64,000 nucleotides of DNA, taken from Brevibacillus invocatus. Its GTDB lineage: Bacteria > Bacillota > Bacilli > Brevibacillales > Brevibacillaceae. The DNA lies in NCBI RefSeq assembly GCF_003710915.1, contig NZ_RHHR01000015.1:1-64000 (forward strand), read 5' to 3'. Within the stretch, counting starts at the first letter, position 1, and each line of letters starts with the position of its first letter. This document shows, in pieces, positions 46,133-55,271 of this stretch. Below the pieces are notes generated by a model that saw only the letters and a program-made list of their open reading frames with translations, was not told where the DNA came from and made no database searches. The position numbers and the translations under genes were made by a program.

Positions 46133-47509
46133 ATGGCATTATTTCGACGAAAAGAAGAGAATCACGTACAGCCTGAAGAAACTGCCCGTTCGCTCGCAAC
46201 TCCGCCCTATCACAATCCGTACATCGACGAGCTGGCTGATCATTACAAAGCGAGGCTCTTGCGGGAGACCAATCTGGATCGCTTGACCAGTCTGGCTCCT
46301 GGTGAGATGAGACTGGCGATCGAACGAATGGTATCGCAATACATGTCGGAAGAAAAAGTCGTCATTCCACGCAATGAAAAAGAAATGCTGCTAACCAGGC
46401 TGATCAATGAGTCTGTCGGTCTGGGGCCCTTGGAACCTTTGCTGGCTGATCCCGAGATCACAGAGATTTCAATCAACGGACACAAGGAAGTCTACATCGA
46501 AAAAAGCGGCCGACTGGAGCGAACCGATCTGAAGTTTCGCGATGAAGAGCATCTCCGCCACATCGTCGACCGGATTGTGGCACCACTCGGGCGACGAATT
46601 GACGAAAGCTCTCCGATGGTGGACGCCCGCTTGAAGGATGGCAGCCGCGTGAACGCTGTGATTCCCCCAGTCAGTCTGAACGGTACGCTTGTCTCCATCC
46701 GGAAATTCCGCAAAGAGCCGTTCGCTATGAAGGATCTGATGAAGTTTCATTCCTTTGATGAAAAGATGGCGTTTTTTCTGGAAGCCGTCGTTCAGGCGAA
46801 GATGAACGTACTCATCTCGGGAGGTACGGGCAGCGGAAAAACAACCTTGCTCAATGCCGTTTCCAAAGCGATTCCTGTCTTCGAGCGGGTCATTACCATC
46901 GAGGATTCGGCAGAGCTGAAGCTGGATCGACCCAATTGCGTGGGACTGGAAGCACGCCCGCCCAATATGGAGGGAAAAGGGGAAATTACGATTCGTCATC
47001 TGGTGCGCAACTCCCTGCGGATGCGTCCCGACCGAATTATCGTCGGGGAGGTCCGCGGCGCCGAGGCCTTTGACATGCTGCAAGCGATGAACACGGGCCA
47101 TGAAGGCTCCCTGACTACGGTGCATGCGAATACGCCGCAGGATGCGTTTAACCGCTTGGAGGGAATGGTCATCATGGCCGGTATGGAATTGCCTTCCTCG
47201 GTCATTCGCGAATACATCGTCAGCGCCCTTGATTTTATCGTCCAGGTCACGCGCCTATCGGACGGAACACGGAAGATGATCTCGATCTCAGAGGTGTACA
47301 CAGGGGCTGACAAACAGATTGAAGTCAATGAGATTTTTCGTTTTCAACGCATCGGCATCGGCAAGGATGGGGAAGTGCTCGGCTATTTTACGCCGACCGG
47401 CATTATCCCCCGGTGTCTGGAACGGTTGAAAACCTTTGGCATAGAGATCGACGAGACCTTGTTTCAGTCAGCGGAGGTGAAAAGACGTGAGCATCTCCAT
47501 CCTGTTTAG
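46133..47509 (+). CDS. tadA: TadA/CpaF secretion ATPase
   Basis: 458 residues, type II/IV secretion ATPase. Walker A GGTGSGKT (230-237), Asp box [11 protein letters not shown], Walker [34 protein letters not shown]. The N-terminal domain [35 protein letters not shown] is typical of CpaF. It powers pilus extrusion. Its 3' end overlaps tadB by 23 bases. Confidence 0.95.
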   Translation: MALFRRKEENHVQPEETARSLATPPYHNPYIDELADHYKARLLRETNLDRLTSLAPGEMRLAIERMVSQYMSEEKVVIPRNEKEMLLTRLINESVGLGPLEPLLADPEITEISINGHKEVYIEKSGRLERTDLKFRDEEHLRHIVDRIVAPLGRRIDESSPMVDARLKDGSRVNAVIPPVSLNGTLVSIRKFRKEPFAMKDLMKFHSFDEKMAFFLEAVVQAKMNVLISGGTGSGKTTLLNAVSKAIPVFERVITIEDSAELKLDRPNCVGLEARPPNMEGKGEITIRHLVRNSLRMRPDRIIVGEVRGAEAFDMLQAMNTGHEGSLTTVHANTPQDAFNRLEGMVIMAGMELPSSVIREYIVSALDFIVQVTRLSDGTRKMISISEVYTGADKQIEVNEIFRFQRIGIGKDGEVLGYFTPTGIIPRCLERLKTFGIEIDETLFQSAEVKRREHLHPV

Positions 47510-48413
47510 TCTCTCGGTATTGCTGGGCATTTGGGGCATTTATGAATACCTGGGCTACCGGGCGAAGAAGACGGAGTGGAAAAAGAAGGCCGAGGAATGG
47601 TACGACGTCAAATCACAGCGTAAAAGCTTCCTGCTCGTCTGGGGGGATCGCTTTGACCGTACTCCTCACGCACAGGAGATTCAAAGCAAGCTCATCAAGG
47701 CCAATATCTCGCTCGCACCCTCTGAGTACTACGGCATCATGCTGGTGGGCTCATTCGGATTAGCCTTCTTTTTCAACAATGTCGTAGGCCTGAAATTCCC
47801 CTACAACCTGGTCGCGGGTACAGCCAGCATGTACATCCTGCAAAACCTGCTGTTCATCGTCCGACGCAACAAATACCAGGAGAGAATGAACGATCAGCTA
47901 TCGGACGTGTGCCGCCTGCTCGCCAATTCGCTACGGGCCGGACTAACCCTGACACAAGGGATTGAGATGGTAGCCAGAGAGATCCCGCAGCCGGCAGGCA
48001 TGGAGTTCAAACGAATGGCGCGTGAGCTGCAGCTGGGTGTCAGCTTTGACAAGGCTTTGAGCGATATGGAAAAGCGCATTCCGACGAGAGACTTTCGGAT
48101 TTTTGCAGCGACGCTGTACATCCAGCGGCGTGCCGGGGGCAATCTCAGCGAGGTGCTGCAGGAGATGGCAGAGACCTTGGAGGATCGGCGAATCGTCAAC
48201 CAGGAAATCAAGACGATGACGGCTGAGCAACGCTACGTTTCCATCCTGGTGCCGATCATGCCCATCGCTTTGGTGCTGATGATGAACACGATGAACAAAG
48301 GCTTTATCGATCCGCTGTTTTCCGGCTTTGGGTTGATTTTGCTGGGGGTATTTATTATCGGGACCATTTTGTCCTACGTTCTGGTCAGAAAAGTGACCAA
48401 CATAAAGGTGTGA
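47487..48413 (+). CDS. tadB: TadB inner-membrane platform protein
   Basis: 308 residues, type II secretion F family. Three or four helices, with the cytosolic QLSDVCRLLANSLRAGLTLTQGIEMVAREIPQPAGMEFKRMARELQLG and LYIQRRAGGNLSEVLQEMAETLEDRR segments. Starts at GTG 47487 behind GGAGG inside the end of tadA. Confidence 0.92.
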   Translation: MSISILFSLSVLLGIWGIYEYLGYRAKKTEWKKKAEEWYDVKSQRKSFLLVWGDRFDRTPHAQEIQSKLIKANISLAPSEYYGIMLVGSFGLAFFFNNVVGLKFPYNLVAGTASMYILQNLLFIVRRNKYQERMNDQLSDVCRLLANSLRAGLTLTQGIEMVAREIPQPAGMEFKRMARELQLGVSFDKALSDMEKRIPTRDFRIFAATLYIQRRAGGNLSEVLQEMAETLEDRRIVNQEIKTMTAEQRYVSILVPIMPIALVLMMNTMNKGFIDPLFSGFGLILLGVFIIGTILSYVLVRKVTNIKV

Positions 48414-48427
48414 GAAGGGTGTGGCAG

Positions 48428-49366
48428 ATGGATGCTTGGATGATTACCTGTCTGTTTCTGTTCTTGTTGTTCTTCGGCATTTTTTTAAAGGAATTCTATC
48501 GTTACTCGGTCGAGAAGGAAAAGCTGATCAACCATGTGCATGAAAAAACGGACATTCGTGGTTATGAGATTCGCAAGCGGGAGACGGCTTCCGAAAAGTG
48601 GATCAAAAAATGGCTCGCATACAGTGACGATTACTCTGCTCTCGGACAGCGCATCAACTTTTTCAGTGAATCGCATGAGGTGGAGGAATGGCTGCTAAAG
48701 GCAGGACGCCCGTTCGATCTGAGCGTGGAACGGTTTCAGGGTACGAAAATTCTCATGGCTCTGCTCGGGGTCATTGTTGGTACGGTTTTCTTCGTTCTGG
48801 GCTTTCCCTTTGGGCCCTATGGCTTGATAGTGTGGCCATTGGTCGGCTACTTTCTGCCGATTATCCTGCTGAAAAATCGGGCAAAGGATCGACAAAACCA
48901 GATACGCTACGATCTGCCGGAATTTCTCGACACGGTGAGTGTCACCCTGCAGGCGGGGGTCAGCCTCGATCAAGCGCTGCGAGCGGTCATCCAGTTTTTC
49001 AAGGGCCCGCTGCAGGAAGAGTTCTCCCGATTCAATCAGGAGCTTGATCTTGGGGTTCCTCGTGAAAAGGCGTATGAGCAGTTGCTGCGGCGCAATGACA
49101 ATCCCGAGTTTCAGATGCTGATCAAAGCGTTAATCCAAGGAATGCGGCTGGGCGTACCGATTGCGGTTACCTTCAAGATCCAGTCGGAAAACATGCGCCG
49201 CATCCGCAAAGAACTGATTAAGGAAAAAGCAGCGAAAGCTTCACCGAAGGTCACGTTGATCACGACGTTTGTAGTGGCGCCGACAGCCATTGCCTTGATT
49301 GGTGGGCTGATGGTTCTGAACATTTTGGAGAGCACGACCATGTTTTCGGATGTGTTTTCCAGATAG
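48428..49366 (+). CDS. tadC: TadC inner-membrane platform protein
   Basis: 312 residues, second type II secretion F protein. RYDLPEFLDTVSVTLQAGVSLDQALRAVIQFFKGPLQEEFSRFNQELDLG and ALIQGMRLGVPIAVTFKIQSENMRRIRKELIKEKAAKASPKV are typical of TadC. ATG 48428 behind GAGAAGGG is preferred to GTG 48410, which overlaps the tadB stop. Confidence 0.92.
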   Translation: MDAWMITCLFLFLLFFGIFLKEFYRYSVEKEKLINHVHEKTDIRGYEIRKRETASEKWIKKWLAYSDDYSALGQRINFFSESHEVEEWLLKAGRPFDLSVERFQGTKILMALLGVIVGTVFFVLGFPFGPYGLIVWPLVGYFLPIILLKNRAKDRQNQIRYDLPEFLDTVSVTLQAGVSLDQALRAVIQFFKGPLQEEFSRFNQELDLGVPREKAYEQLLRRNDNPEFQMLIKALIQGMRLGVPIAVTFKIQSENMRRIRKELIKEKAAKASPKVTLITTFVVAPTAIALIGGLMVLNILESTTMFSDVFSR

Positions 49367-49389
49367 GGCCAAGCCGGAGAGGAGGTGAT

Positions 49390-49455
49390 GCCCCTCATCA
49401 GGAAGAGCACAATGAAGATTAGTACTTATCACTTAAAAAATGTAAGCCATGAGGG
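49390..49455 (+). promoter_or_regulatory. Possible RNA stem covering the flp ribosome site
   Basis: CCCCTCAT (49390-49397) is exactly complementary to ATGAGGGG (49448-49455), and the GAGGGG of the second arm is the flp Shine-Dalgarno. In the tadC-flp spacer; function inferred. Confidence 0.4.
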
Positions 49456-49464
49456 GAGTAGTGA

Positions 49465-49683
49465 ATGATGATGACAAACACAATCCAAAAGTTTTACGCG
49501 AAGATGAAGGTTTCATTGAACAATCAAAAAGGGGCACAAGCGATTGAGTGGATTGCCCTGGCTGGCGTCATTCTCGCTGTATTCGCTTCGATTCAAGTGT
49601 TTTTCAAGGGAGATACTGCTGTCGGTACTGCCGTTTCCGATACACTTTCGAACATCATCAAAGGCATTAGCGGTGGAGAATAA
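49465..49683 (+). CDS. flp: Flp-type major pilin precursor
   Basis: 72 residues. A basic leader is followed by the class IVb/c prepilin site QKG/AQAIEWIALAGVILAVFASIQVFF with Glu at +5 of the mature chain and a long hydrophobic helix. The short mature length is typical of Flp pilins. GAGGGG ribosome site. Processed by TadV. Followed by a strong terminator. Confidence 0.93.
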   Translation: MMMTNTIQKFYAKMKVSLNNQKGAQAIEWIALAGVILAVFASIQVFFKGDTAVGTAVSDTLSNIIKGISGGE

Positions 49684-49702
49684 TCCCTGATCAGCCTGTA
49701 GG

Positions 49703-49750
49703 GGATGCTGGCAATCAGACATCTGCTTTGTCAGCATCCTGCCATTTTTT
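49703..49750 (+). terminator. Terminator after flp
   Basis: GGATGCTGGCAA pairs with TTGTCAGCATCC (to 49738) with one mismatch, then TTTTTT at 49745-49750. It separates the pilus core operon from the second unit. Confidence 0.85.
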
Positions 49751-49777
49751 GTCCTTTATACATATCGAGGTTAGATA
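49749..49777 (+). promoter_or_regulatory. Candidate promoter of the second Tad unit
   Basis: TTGTCC (49749-49754), 17 bases, TAGATA (49772-49777), directly after the flp terminator. Confidence 0.4.
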
Positions 49778-49807
49778 AAAAGAAGAAAGATCAGGAGGGA
49801 GAGAGCG

Positions 49808-51244
49808 TTGCGGAACCAATTTTTTGTCATCTTCCTGGCTTGTGTAATAGGTTTGTACGCCTGTTCTACAGATGAAGGAGCACCTGCAGGCACGAACGGC
49901 TCTACAACTCCAGCACAGCCAGAGGATACCCAGCCTGCACAGCCAGGCGTCAGCAATCCTGAGGATCAATCACCACCGGAGTCATCCTCCAGCAACAGGG
50001 AAAAGCAATTGGCTGAACTACGTGCCCTGATCCCAGAAGGGCTGACCAAATTGCCGCAAACAGCTGAGGATTTTTACAGCATGCCCGTTGGCCGCTTTGC
50101 CGGCGTCTCCTATGGGAAGCAAAGAGAGGCGATTGAACAGGCCATCCAGCAGCTTCCCGATATAGAAGACCCAGATCCGGAAATCATCGAGCTTTATTAT
50201 CTCGCGCTGCTTGGCATGTTTGCTGAAGATTATCCCGAGCCAGAGGAGATCATCAATCAAATCAAGCTGAATTCGTTCGGGAGTCCGGAAATGGATGATC
50301 CTCGCTTTCAGTTTAAAGAGCAGTACAATGTGATGATTGTGCTGGATGCCAGTGGAAGTATGGGAAATATGGCCGGAAACAAAACGCGGATGGAAGCGGC
50401 CAAAGAAGCCATTCGTGCTTTTGCTGCCTCACTGCCTCCGGAAGCACGAGTCGGGCTGCGTGTCTACGGGCACGAGGGTGATGGTTCAGATTCGAAAAAG
50501 GAGCTATCCTGCAGCAAAAGTGATGTGATGTACCCGCTACAGGCGTATGACACACAGAAGCTGGACGGGGCACTGGCTGAGTTCAAGCCGGCTGGCTGGA
50601 CGCCCATCGCCTTGGCACTGCAGCAAGCTCAGGAGGATTTGCAAGCATTTAAAGGAGAGAACAGTACCAATATCATTTACCTCGTCAGTGACGGGATTGA
50701 GACATGCGGGGGTGACCCTGTGGCCGTTGCCGAACAGTTGGGCACCTCAGACATAACGCCGATTGTCAATGTCGTCGGCTTTGGGGTCGATGGGGAAGGA
50801 CAGCGTCAGCTCAAGGAGGTAGCAGAAGCAGCAGGTGGACGCTACGTGCTGATTCAGGATCAGGATCAGCTGCAAAAGGAGTTTGACCAGGCCAATAAAA
50901 TCGCACGCAAATGGAACGAGTGGAAGAGCGGTGCAACCTACGAAGCGTTGTCATCGAACCTTTCCCAAGCGGTTTCCATCAATATATACGGTTCGAACTG
51001 GTACCGATATTCGGTCGTGGAAAGCTACAACTTTCTTTCCGCGTTCAACGATTTAAAAAGGTTCAAGGTTTTGAGCCCGGAAACCATTGCAAAGCTGGAA
51101 AAAATGGAGGCCGAACAAGAGAAGCTCATCGTCAAGCACGGCAGAGAAATGGAAGCCTTCCTGAAAAAGTTCAATGAAAAGTCCTACAAAGAAGCCGTAG
51201 CAGCGATCAAGCAAGCCTATAAGGAAAATGTGACAGGAAATTAG
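49808..51244 (+). CDS. von Willebrand A lipoprotein, copy 1
   Basis: 478 residues. Lipobox GLYAC (Cys19), a Pro/Gln/Ser-rich linker (22-65), a helical part, then a vWA domain with intact MIDAS DASGSM (Asp180), followed by RVYGHEGDG, GWTPIALALQQAQEDLQ and YLVSDGIETCGGDP. A C-terminal helical part ends KEAVAAIKQAYKENVTGN. The vWA part resembles YwmC/YwmD-type proteins. TTG start nine bases after AGGAGG. Paralogue of the protein at 55272; an adhesive or assembly role with the pilus is inferred. Confidence 0.85.
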   Translation: MRNQFFVIFLACVIGLYACSTDEGAPAGTNGSTTPAQPEDTQPAQPGVSNPEDQSPPESSSSNREKQLAELRALIPEGLTKLPQTAEDFYSMPVGRFAGVSYGKQREAIEQAIQQLPDIEDPDPEIIELYYLALLGMFAEDYPEPEEIINQIKLNSFGSPEMDDPRFQFKEQYNVMIVLDASGSMGNMAGNKTRMEAAKEAIRAFAASLPPEARVGLRVYGHEGDGSDSKKELSCSKSDVMYPLQAYDTQKLDGALAEFKPAGWTPIALALQQAQEDLQAFKGENSTNIIYLVSDGIETCGGDPVAVAEQLGTSDITPIVNVVGFGVDGEGQRQLKEVAEAAGGRYVLIQDQDQLQKEFDQANKIARKWNEWKSGATYEALSSNLSQAVSINIYGSNWYRYSVVESYNFLSAFNDLKRFKVLSPETIAKLEKMEAEQEKLIVKHGREMEAFLKKFNEKSYKEAVAAIKQAYKENVTGN

Positions 51245-51267
51245 TTATCGCACTGGAGGGTTGCGAT

Positions 51268-52452
51268 GTGGGCAAAAGAGGAAGAAGACCCTGGTTGGCC
51301 GGAATCTTCGCCCTGTTTATTCTTTTGATGCAGGTTTTCCCGATGATCGTGCTGGCGGAAGGTGCAACCTTGCAGGCACCTTCCATGCAGGTGCCCCATT
51401 ATCAGGCTCCTGACCTGAATGCACCAAACGGAAAAACGCCATCGCTGGAAGGCGTTCAATGGGAGGTGCCAGATCTGGAGCCTCCACCGGGAAGCCTGCC
51501 CCAGCTGGAAACTCCGAATTATCAGGCTCCTGATTTGCAACCTTCGGGTGGAAGCATGCCATTGCTGCAATCTCCTGACAGTCAGGCACCCGGTCTGACT
51601 CCTCCGAATGGGAGCGGACCTGTGCTGCAAACTCCGGGAGGAAATGGTTCTACAGGAGGAAGCAGTAATAGCGGCGGTGCACCACAATTACAGCCACCCA
51701 GCCTCAATCCGAATGGCAATGCCGGCGACAAGCCATTTGGAGAGACGCTTGGCTATAAAATGATGGAGCTTTCCTTCAAGGATGTGGTTGGCGATACGTT
51801 GAGCTATACCGCTGACTTGCTTAAGGAAGGGGAGGTTTCCGCTGGTGGCGGAGCGGGTGGATACGCCAAAGTCCTGTTCACGCTCGGTCTGAAGGGATTA
51901 GACATCGGCTTGCAGGGGACAGATTACGAGAATTATACGGGCGGTGCGCTTGATCTTTTGGGGGCAAAAGGCGCTTATGACGGCTACAAGTTCGTCGTGC
52001 AGCAGAGTGCCAGCTCCCTGGCAGGAGGAGTAAACGCCCAACGCTCCATTACCAATACCGTTCAAGGAGCGTCAGGAGCCGTTCGTGTACCTGGTATCGT
52101 CTCAGGATTAAATGCAGGCGTTGCTGCCATCAGCCTGCCTTTTGACGCCTACAACACGTATACGAGTTTTGGGCAGGCATTCGATCCCAAGCTCAGCGAA
52201 GACAAGCAAAATGAAAAGTTCGTCGATGGGGTCGGCAGCTTGGGAAGTACGTTGATGGATGCCGGCATTATCGCTTCTGTCATTCCAGGCGGACAGACGG
52301 TAGGGACGGTGCTCTTTGTCGTAGGCGGTGTCCTTTGGGGAGGAAGCAAGCTCGTCAAATGGGCAAACAAAGCGACGGGTGGGGCCGTGACAAAATGGAT
52401 CCGAGAAAAAACAAGCGGGGCCATCGGCTGGGTGAAGTCCATCTTTTCGTAG
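51268..52452 (+). CDS. Secreted protein with 20-residue Pro-rich repeats, unknown function
   Basis: 394 residues. Signal peptide (GIFALFILLMQVFPMIVLA). Residues 40-119 are four exact-period 20-residue repeats around LQxPxxQAPDLxPPxGSxP, then a Gly/Ser linker (120-150). The C-terminal 240 residues are rich in Gly/Ala and carry hydrophobic stretches (GSTLMDAGIIASVIPGGQTVGTVLFVVGGVLWGG) and an amphipathic end (WIREKTSGAIGWVKSIFS), suggesting membrane interaction or pore formation. No family recognised. GTG 51268 behind GGAGGG, 23 bases after the vWA gene. Confidence 0.75.
   Translation: MGKRGRRPWLAGIFALFILLMQVFPMIVLAEGATLQAPSMQVPHYQAPDLNAPNGKTPSLEGVQWEVPDLEPPPGSLPQLETPNYQAPDLQPSGGSMPLLQSPDSQAPGLTPPNGSGPVLQTPGGNGSTGGSSNSGGAPQLQPPSLNPNGNAGDKPFGETLGYKMMELSFKDVVGDTLSYTADLLKEGEVSAGGGAGGYAKVLFTLGLKGLDIGLQGTDYENYTGGALDLLGAKGAYDGYKFVVQQSASSLAGGVNAQRSITNTVQGASGAVRVPGIVSGLNAGVAAISLPFDAYNTYTSFGQAFDPKLSEDKQNEKFVDGVGSLGSTLMDAGIIASVIPGGQTVGTVLFVVGGVLWGGSKLVKWANKATGGAVTKWIREKTSGAIGWVKSIFS
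51385..51624 (+). repeat. Four 60-base in-frame tandem repeats
   Basis: Encodes residues 40-119 of the secreted protein; the conserved Leu/Met recurs at residues 40, 60, 80, 100 and 120. Units are diverged at DNA level but keep the period exactly. Confidence 0.7.
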
Positions 52453-52526
52453 CGTGTAGGAAAGTACGGAATCTTTATCGTATACAAACAGCATGAAATA
52501 CATGACTGAGTTGGGGGAATGGTCGC

Positions 52527-53369
52527 ATGATCGTGAGAGAAACAGCACAAGTACGAGAACAGATTCAAACCTATAAACGCTTTCTGGAAAAGCCGGACTT
52601 GTTTAATCATGCGGCATTGCTTGATGACCAAACCTATTACAATGTCCAGTATTGGCGATGGGGGAAAAACGAGGCGGTCGGGTATTTGATCCTGCGCAGC
52701 GATGGAAGTGTACCGCCTCGCTCCGAAGCCATTTCCGTCGTTCACTTGTTCATGTCCCATAACAACGCAGCGGTCAACTTCACGCAAAAATTTGCTGTCG
52801 ATAAGGAGAAGCCTGTATGGATGTACCAGCAAAAACGGGATCATCTCTGGGCCCTTCTCCCGGCATGCGAGGCGCAGATGGATACACAAATTCGTCAGGA
52901 TGCAGCTGCTGTCATCGAGATGTGCGAAGAAATGGTTGGAAGTGTGGATAAGCTGCAAGCGATCTTTGATCGGGGCATGCGCCATCACAATCAAATGCTT
53001 TCCCGCAACTACGTGACCCCGGAAGACGAGAAACATATGCGTGACGCTTTGATTGAATCGGATTATATTCTCTACCGCAGACTGAAGAAACAGGTAGAAC
53101 TACAAGGTGCTGTGGATCGGCTGTATCATTTTTTTCATTCCTACCAGCATGATTTGCCCAGGGAACAAAGAGAGGCTGTCAAAAAGCTGACGGCTCTATT
53201 GCGTGACTATAAAAGGGATGAGATCAGACGAATCATGATCCAATCCGTTCGGGACATGGAAGTAAGTGGCTCACCTTATCGGAATGTTGATGAGATGAGG
53301 CAGGCTATCGGAGAAAAAAACAAAGAAATCTTTCAGAACCAGGTCTTTTCCATTCTGCGCAATCCTTAG
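52527..53369 (+). CDS. Uncharacterised soluble protein of the Tad locus
   Basis: 280 residues, no signal peptide or membrane segment. Mixed alpha/beta first half (ALLDDQTYYNVQYWRWGKNEAVGYLILRSDG), then mostly long charged helices (IRQDAAAVIEMCEEMVGSVDKLQAIFDRGM, EQREAVKKLTALLRDYKRDEIRRIMIQS) likely to form a coiled coil. I do not recognise the family. GGGGGAATGG precedes ATG; 28 bases to the next gene, so it belongs to the second Tad unit. Confidence 0.75.
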   Translation: MIVRETAQVREQIQTYKRFLEKPDLFNHAALLDDQTYYNVQYWRWGKNEAVGYLILRSDGSVPPRSEAISVVHLFMSHNNAAVNFTQKFAVDKEKPVWMYQQKRDHLWALLPACEAQMDTQIRQDAAAVIEMCEEMVGSVDKLQAIFDRGMRHHNQMLSRNYVTPEDEKHMRDALIESDYILYRRLKKQVELQGAVDRLYHFFHSYQHDLPREQREAVKKLTALLRDYKRDEIRRIMIQSVRDMEVSGSPYRNVDEMRQAIGEKNKEIFQNQVFSILRNP

Positions 53370-53397
53370 CAGAAGAGGAAGGTAAGGAGGGCCGTCT

Positions 53398-54111
53398 GTG
53401 AATCCATTCAAAGAAAGCGTTCATTTTTACACGCGTCATATTGAGTCGCTGTTGATACTATCGGCTGTTATTGTGCTTCCGTTGCTGCTTTTGCACAACA
53501 TGACGATCAACTACGTCCATTTTCTGGCCGTCCTGACGGGCGCTCCTGTGGTAGCCAGTTTCTATAATCTCTTTTTGCTGCTGTTGTTTCTGACATTGGT
53601 GCAGATCGCATTCGCGCAATTCGTCATCAGTGAAAGAGAAGGGGAGGAAAGGCCGCTGCGCAAGGCATTCCGTATGTTTTTCGAAAATGGATTTTCCGTA
53701 TTTCTGTTCGGGATCGTCTATGTACTGGCGGTCTGTATCGGTCTGCTTTTGTTCGTTGTGCCGGGAGTCATCGTGCTGATCTTGTTTTATCTGACTCCGT
53801 ATTTGACCGTCATGAAGCAAAAATCGCCTTGGCAATGCTTTCGGTCAGCTCTGGAAATGGGAAAGAGGCACTTTGTTCCGATCCTGGGCTTGATGATTCT
53901 GACGAGTGCGATTCAATGGCTGATCAGTTTGATTGGCATGGCGTCTGTGACCTTTGTTACGACCAGCTTCGGAGCCATTTTTTTCACGCAAATTCTATTG
54001 ACGGTGCTGATTTTCCCCTTCATCGCCGTATTGTTTACGATGTATACCTACAAGTGGAGTGCTGAAAGTGTGCGAGCCACAGAAACAGAAGGGCTGGCTG
54101 TGGAAGGATAA
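53398..54111 (+). CDS. Six-helix membrane protein (GDPD/DUF4013-like membrane domain)
   Basis: 237 residues with about six membrane helices in pairs and the amphipathic SALEMGKRHFVPILGLMIL segment typical of the membrane domains related to glycerophosphodiester phosphodiesterase anchors. No catalytic domain is attached. GTG 53398 behind AAGGAGG. Role in the pilus locus is unknown. Confidence 0.75.
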   Translation: MNPFKESVHFYTRHIESLLILSAVIVLPLLLLHNMTINYVHFLAVLTGAPVVASFYNLFLLLLFLTLVQIAFAQFVISEREGEERPLRKAFRMFFENGFSVFLFGIVYVLAVCIGLLLFVVPGVIVLILFYLTPYLTVMKQKSPWQCFRSALEMGKRHFVPILGLMILTSAIQWLISLIGMASVTFVTTSFGAIFFTQILLTVLIFPFIAVLFTMYTYKWSAESVRATETEGLAVEG

Positions 54112-54140
54112 GCGCTCTGCCAACGGAGGTGACTTTTCTC

Positions 54141-54557
54141 ATGAGCATGCTAAGTCGGACCATAAAAAGTGAAAAAGGCTCTGTGACCGTGGAGTTTATT
54201 GGCATTCTGCCCTTCGTCTTTTTGATTCTGCTGATCCTGTGGCAGTTTTTGACGGGCGTGTACGCCGTGATCATCGCGCAGTCTGCAGCGAACGAGGCGG
54301 CAAAGGTGTACGCCATCACGGGGAATTCCGGGGAGGCCATGAGTGCTGCGCGACAGATCGTCAGCTCGGCTGGGGGAGGCATTTCCTACAATGGATCAAA
54401 ATCCGGAATCAAGAATGAAAGTGACAGCTATTTTACAGCACAAATTGGCGTAGAACTGGATTTGTTTTTTATTCCGGAGTTCATCAAGGAAAACATGAGT
54501 GAGGAAGACAAGGTCATCTCACTCAGCCGTGAGCTGCGGGGACGGGTGGTCCATTAG
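54141..54557 (+). CDS. tadE: TadE-like pseudopilin
   Basis: 138 residues. Prepilin-type start EKG/SVTVEFIGILPFVFLILLILWQFLTGVYAVI with Glu at +5, then a variable globular part. ATG 54141 is eight bases after GGAGGTGA. TadE-like minor pilins are processed by TadV. Confidence 0.85.
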   Translation: MSMLSRTIKSEKGSVTVEFIGILPFVFLILLILWQFLTGVYAVIIAQSAANEAAKVYAITGNSGEAMSAARQIVSSAGGGISYNGSKSGIKNESDSYFTAQIGVELDLFFIPEFIKENMSEEDKVISLSRELRGRVVH

Positions 54558-55223
54558 ATGAGAAACGCAACGGAAGTGTTACGCGACCAACGAGGCAATA
54601 TGACGGTGTTTGTGCTGACGATTTTTTTCTTCTTCTCCCTCGTCATGTTCACCCTGCTGTTCAACATGTCCACAATTTTTGTAGACAAGGAAGTCGCTGC
54701 CAATAGTGCGCAGCAAGCCAGCTTGGGTGCGACGCAGATCGTGTACGAAGAAATGGAACGGGCCATTAAAGCCTATGATGATTCCATCAGGCTTTTGATA
54801 GATCCGGTATTTATTTGGCCGTTGGTGGAAATCGCGGAGTCGCACTATCGCCGGGCCTATCCGAGCTGGTCAGAAAGTGAGGTTCGATACCACGCGATTG
54901 ATCAGGTGCTTAGTGCCTATATCGTAGGCAATCTGGAGCTTCGCGCCTATGTCTGGCGCCACTTGGCGATTGCAGAGCGAGAAATTCCTGGTACGGTCGG
55001 AAGCATTCTGTCCTCGAACGGTGCGGTCAAGAGCGGGTCACGAGTGAAGATGTTCAATAGTGAGCAGCGGATTGAGGTTCGGACCTCTGTCCGCTATGAG
55101 AGCGAGACGTTCGGGCTTGATTTTTTATCCAATCATCACAACGAAATTGAGCAAACCGCAGAAGGGCGGCGCATTCGCTTTGTAGAGGTACTCCGTTGGG
55201 ATGATGTCCACCTTTCCTTATAG
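54558..55223 (+). CDS. TadF/TadG-like pilus protein
   Basis: 221 residues, begins directly after the tadE stop. RDQRGNMTVFVLTIFFFFSLVMFTLLFNMSTIFVDKEVAANSAQQASLGATQIVYE is the N-terminal anchor common to TadE/F/G proteins; Glu +5 is absent, so processing by TadV is doubtful. The rest is an exported domain of unknown fold. Confidence 0.8.
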   Translation: MRNATEVLRDQRGNMTVFVLTIFFFFSLVMFTLLFNMSTIFVDKEVAANSAQQASLGATQIVYEEMERAIKAYDDSIRLLIDPVFIWPLVEIAESHYRRAYPSWSESEVRYHAIDQVLSAYIVGNLELRAYVWRHLAIAEREIPGTVGSILSSNGAVKSGSRVKMFNSEQRIEVRTSVRYESETFGLDFLSNHHNEIEQTAEGRRIRFVEVLRWDDVHLSL

Positions 55224-55271
55224 AGAGAATATACGGACGGGCTTTGTGCAGCGAAGGAGGCGAGGAGTAGT

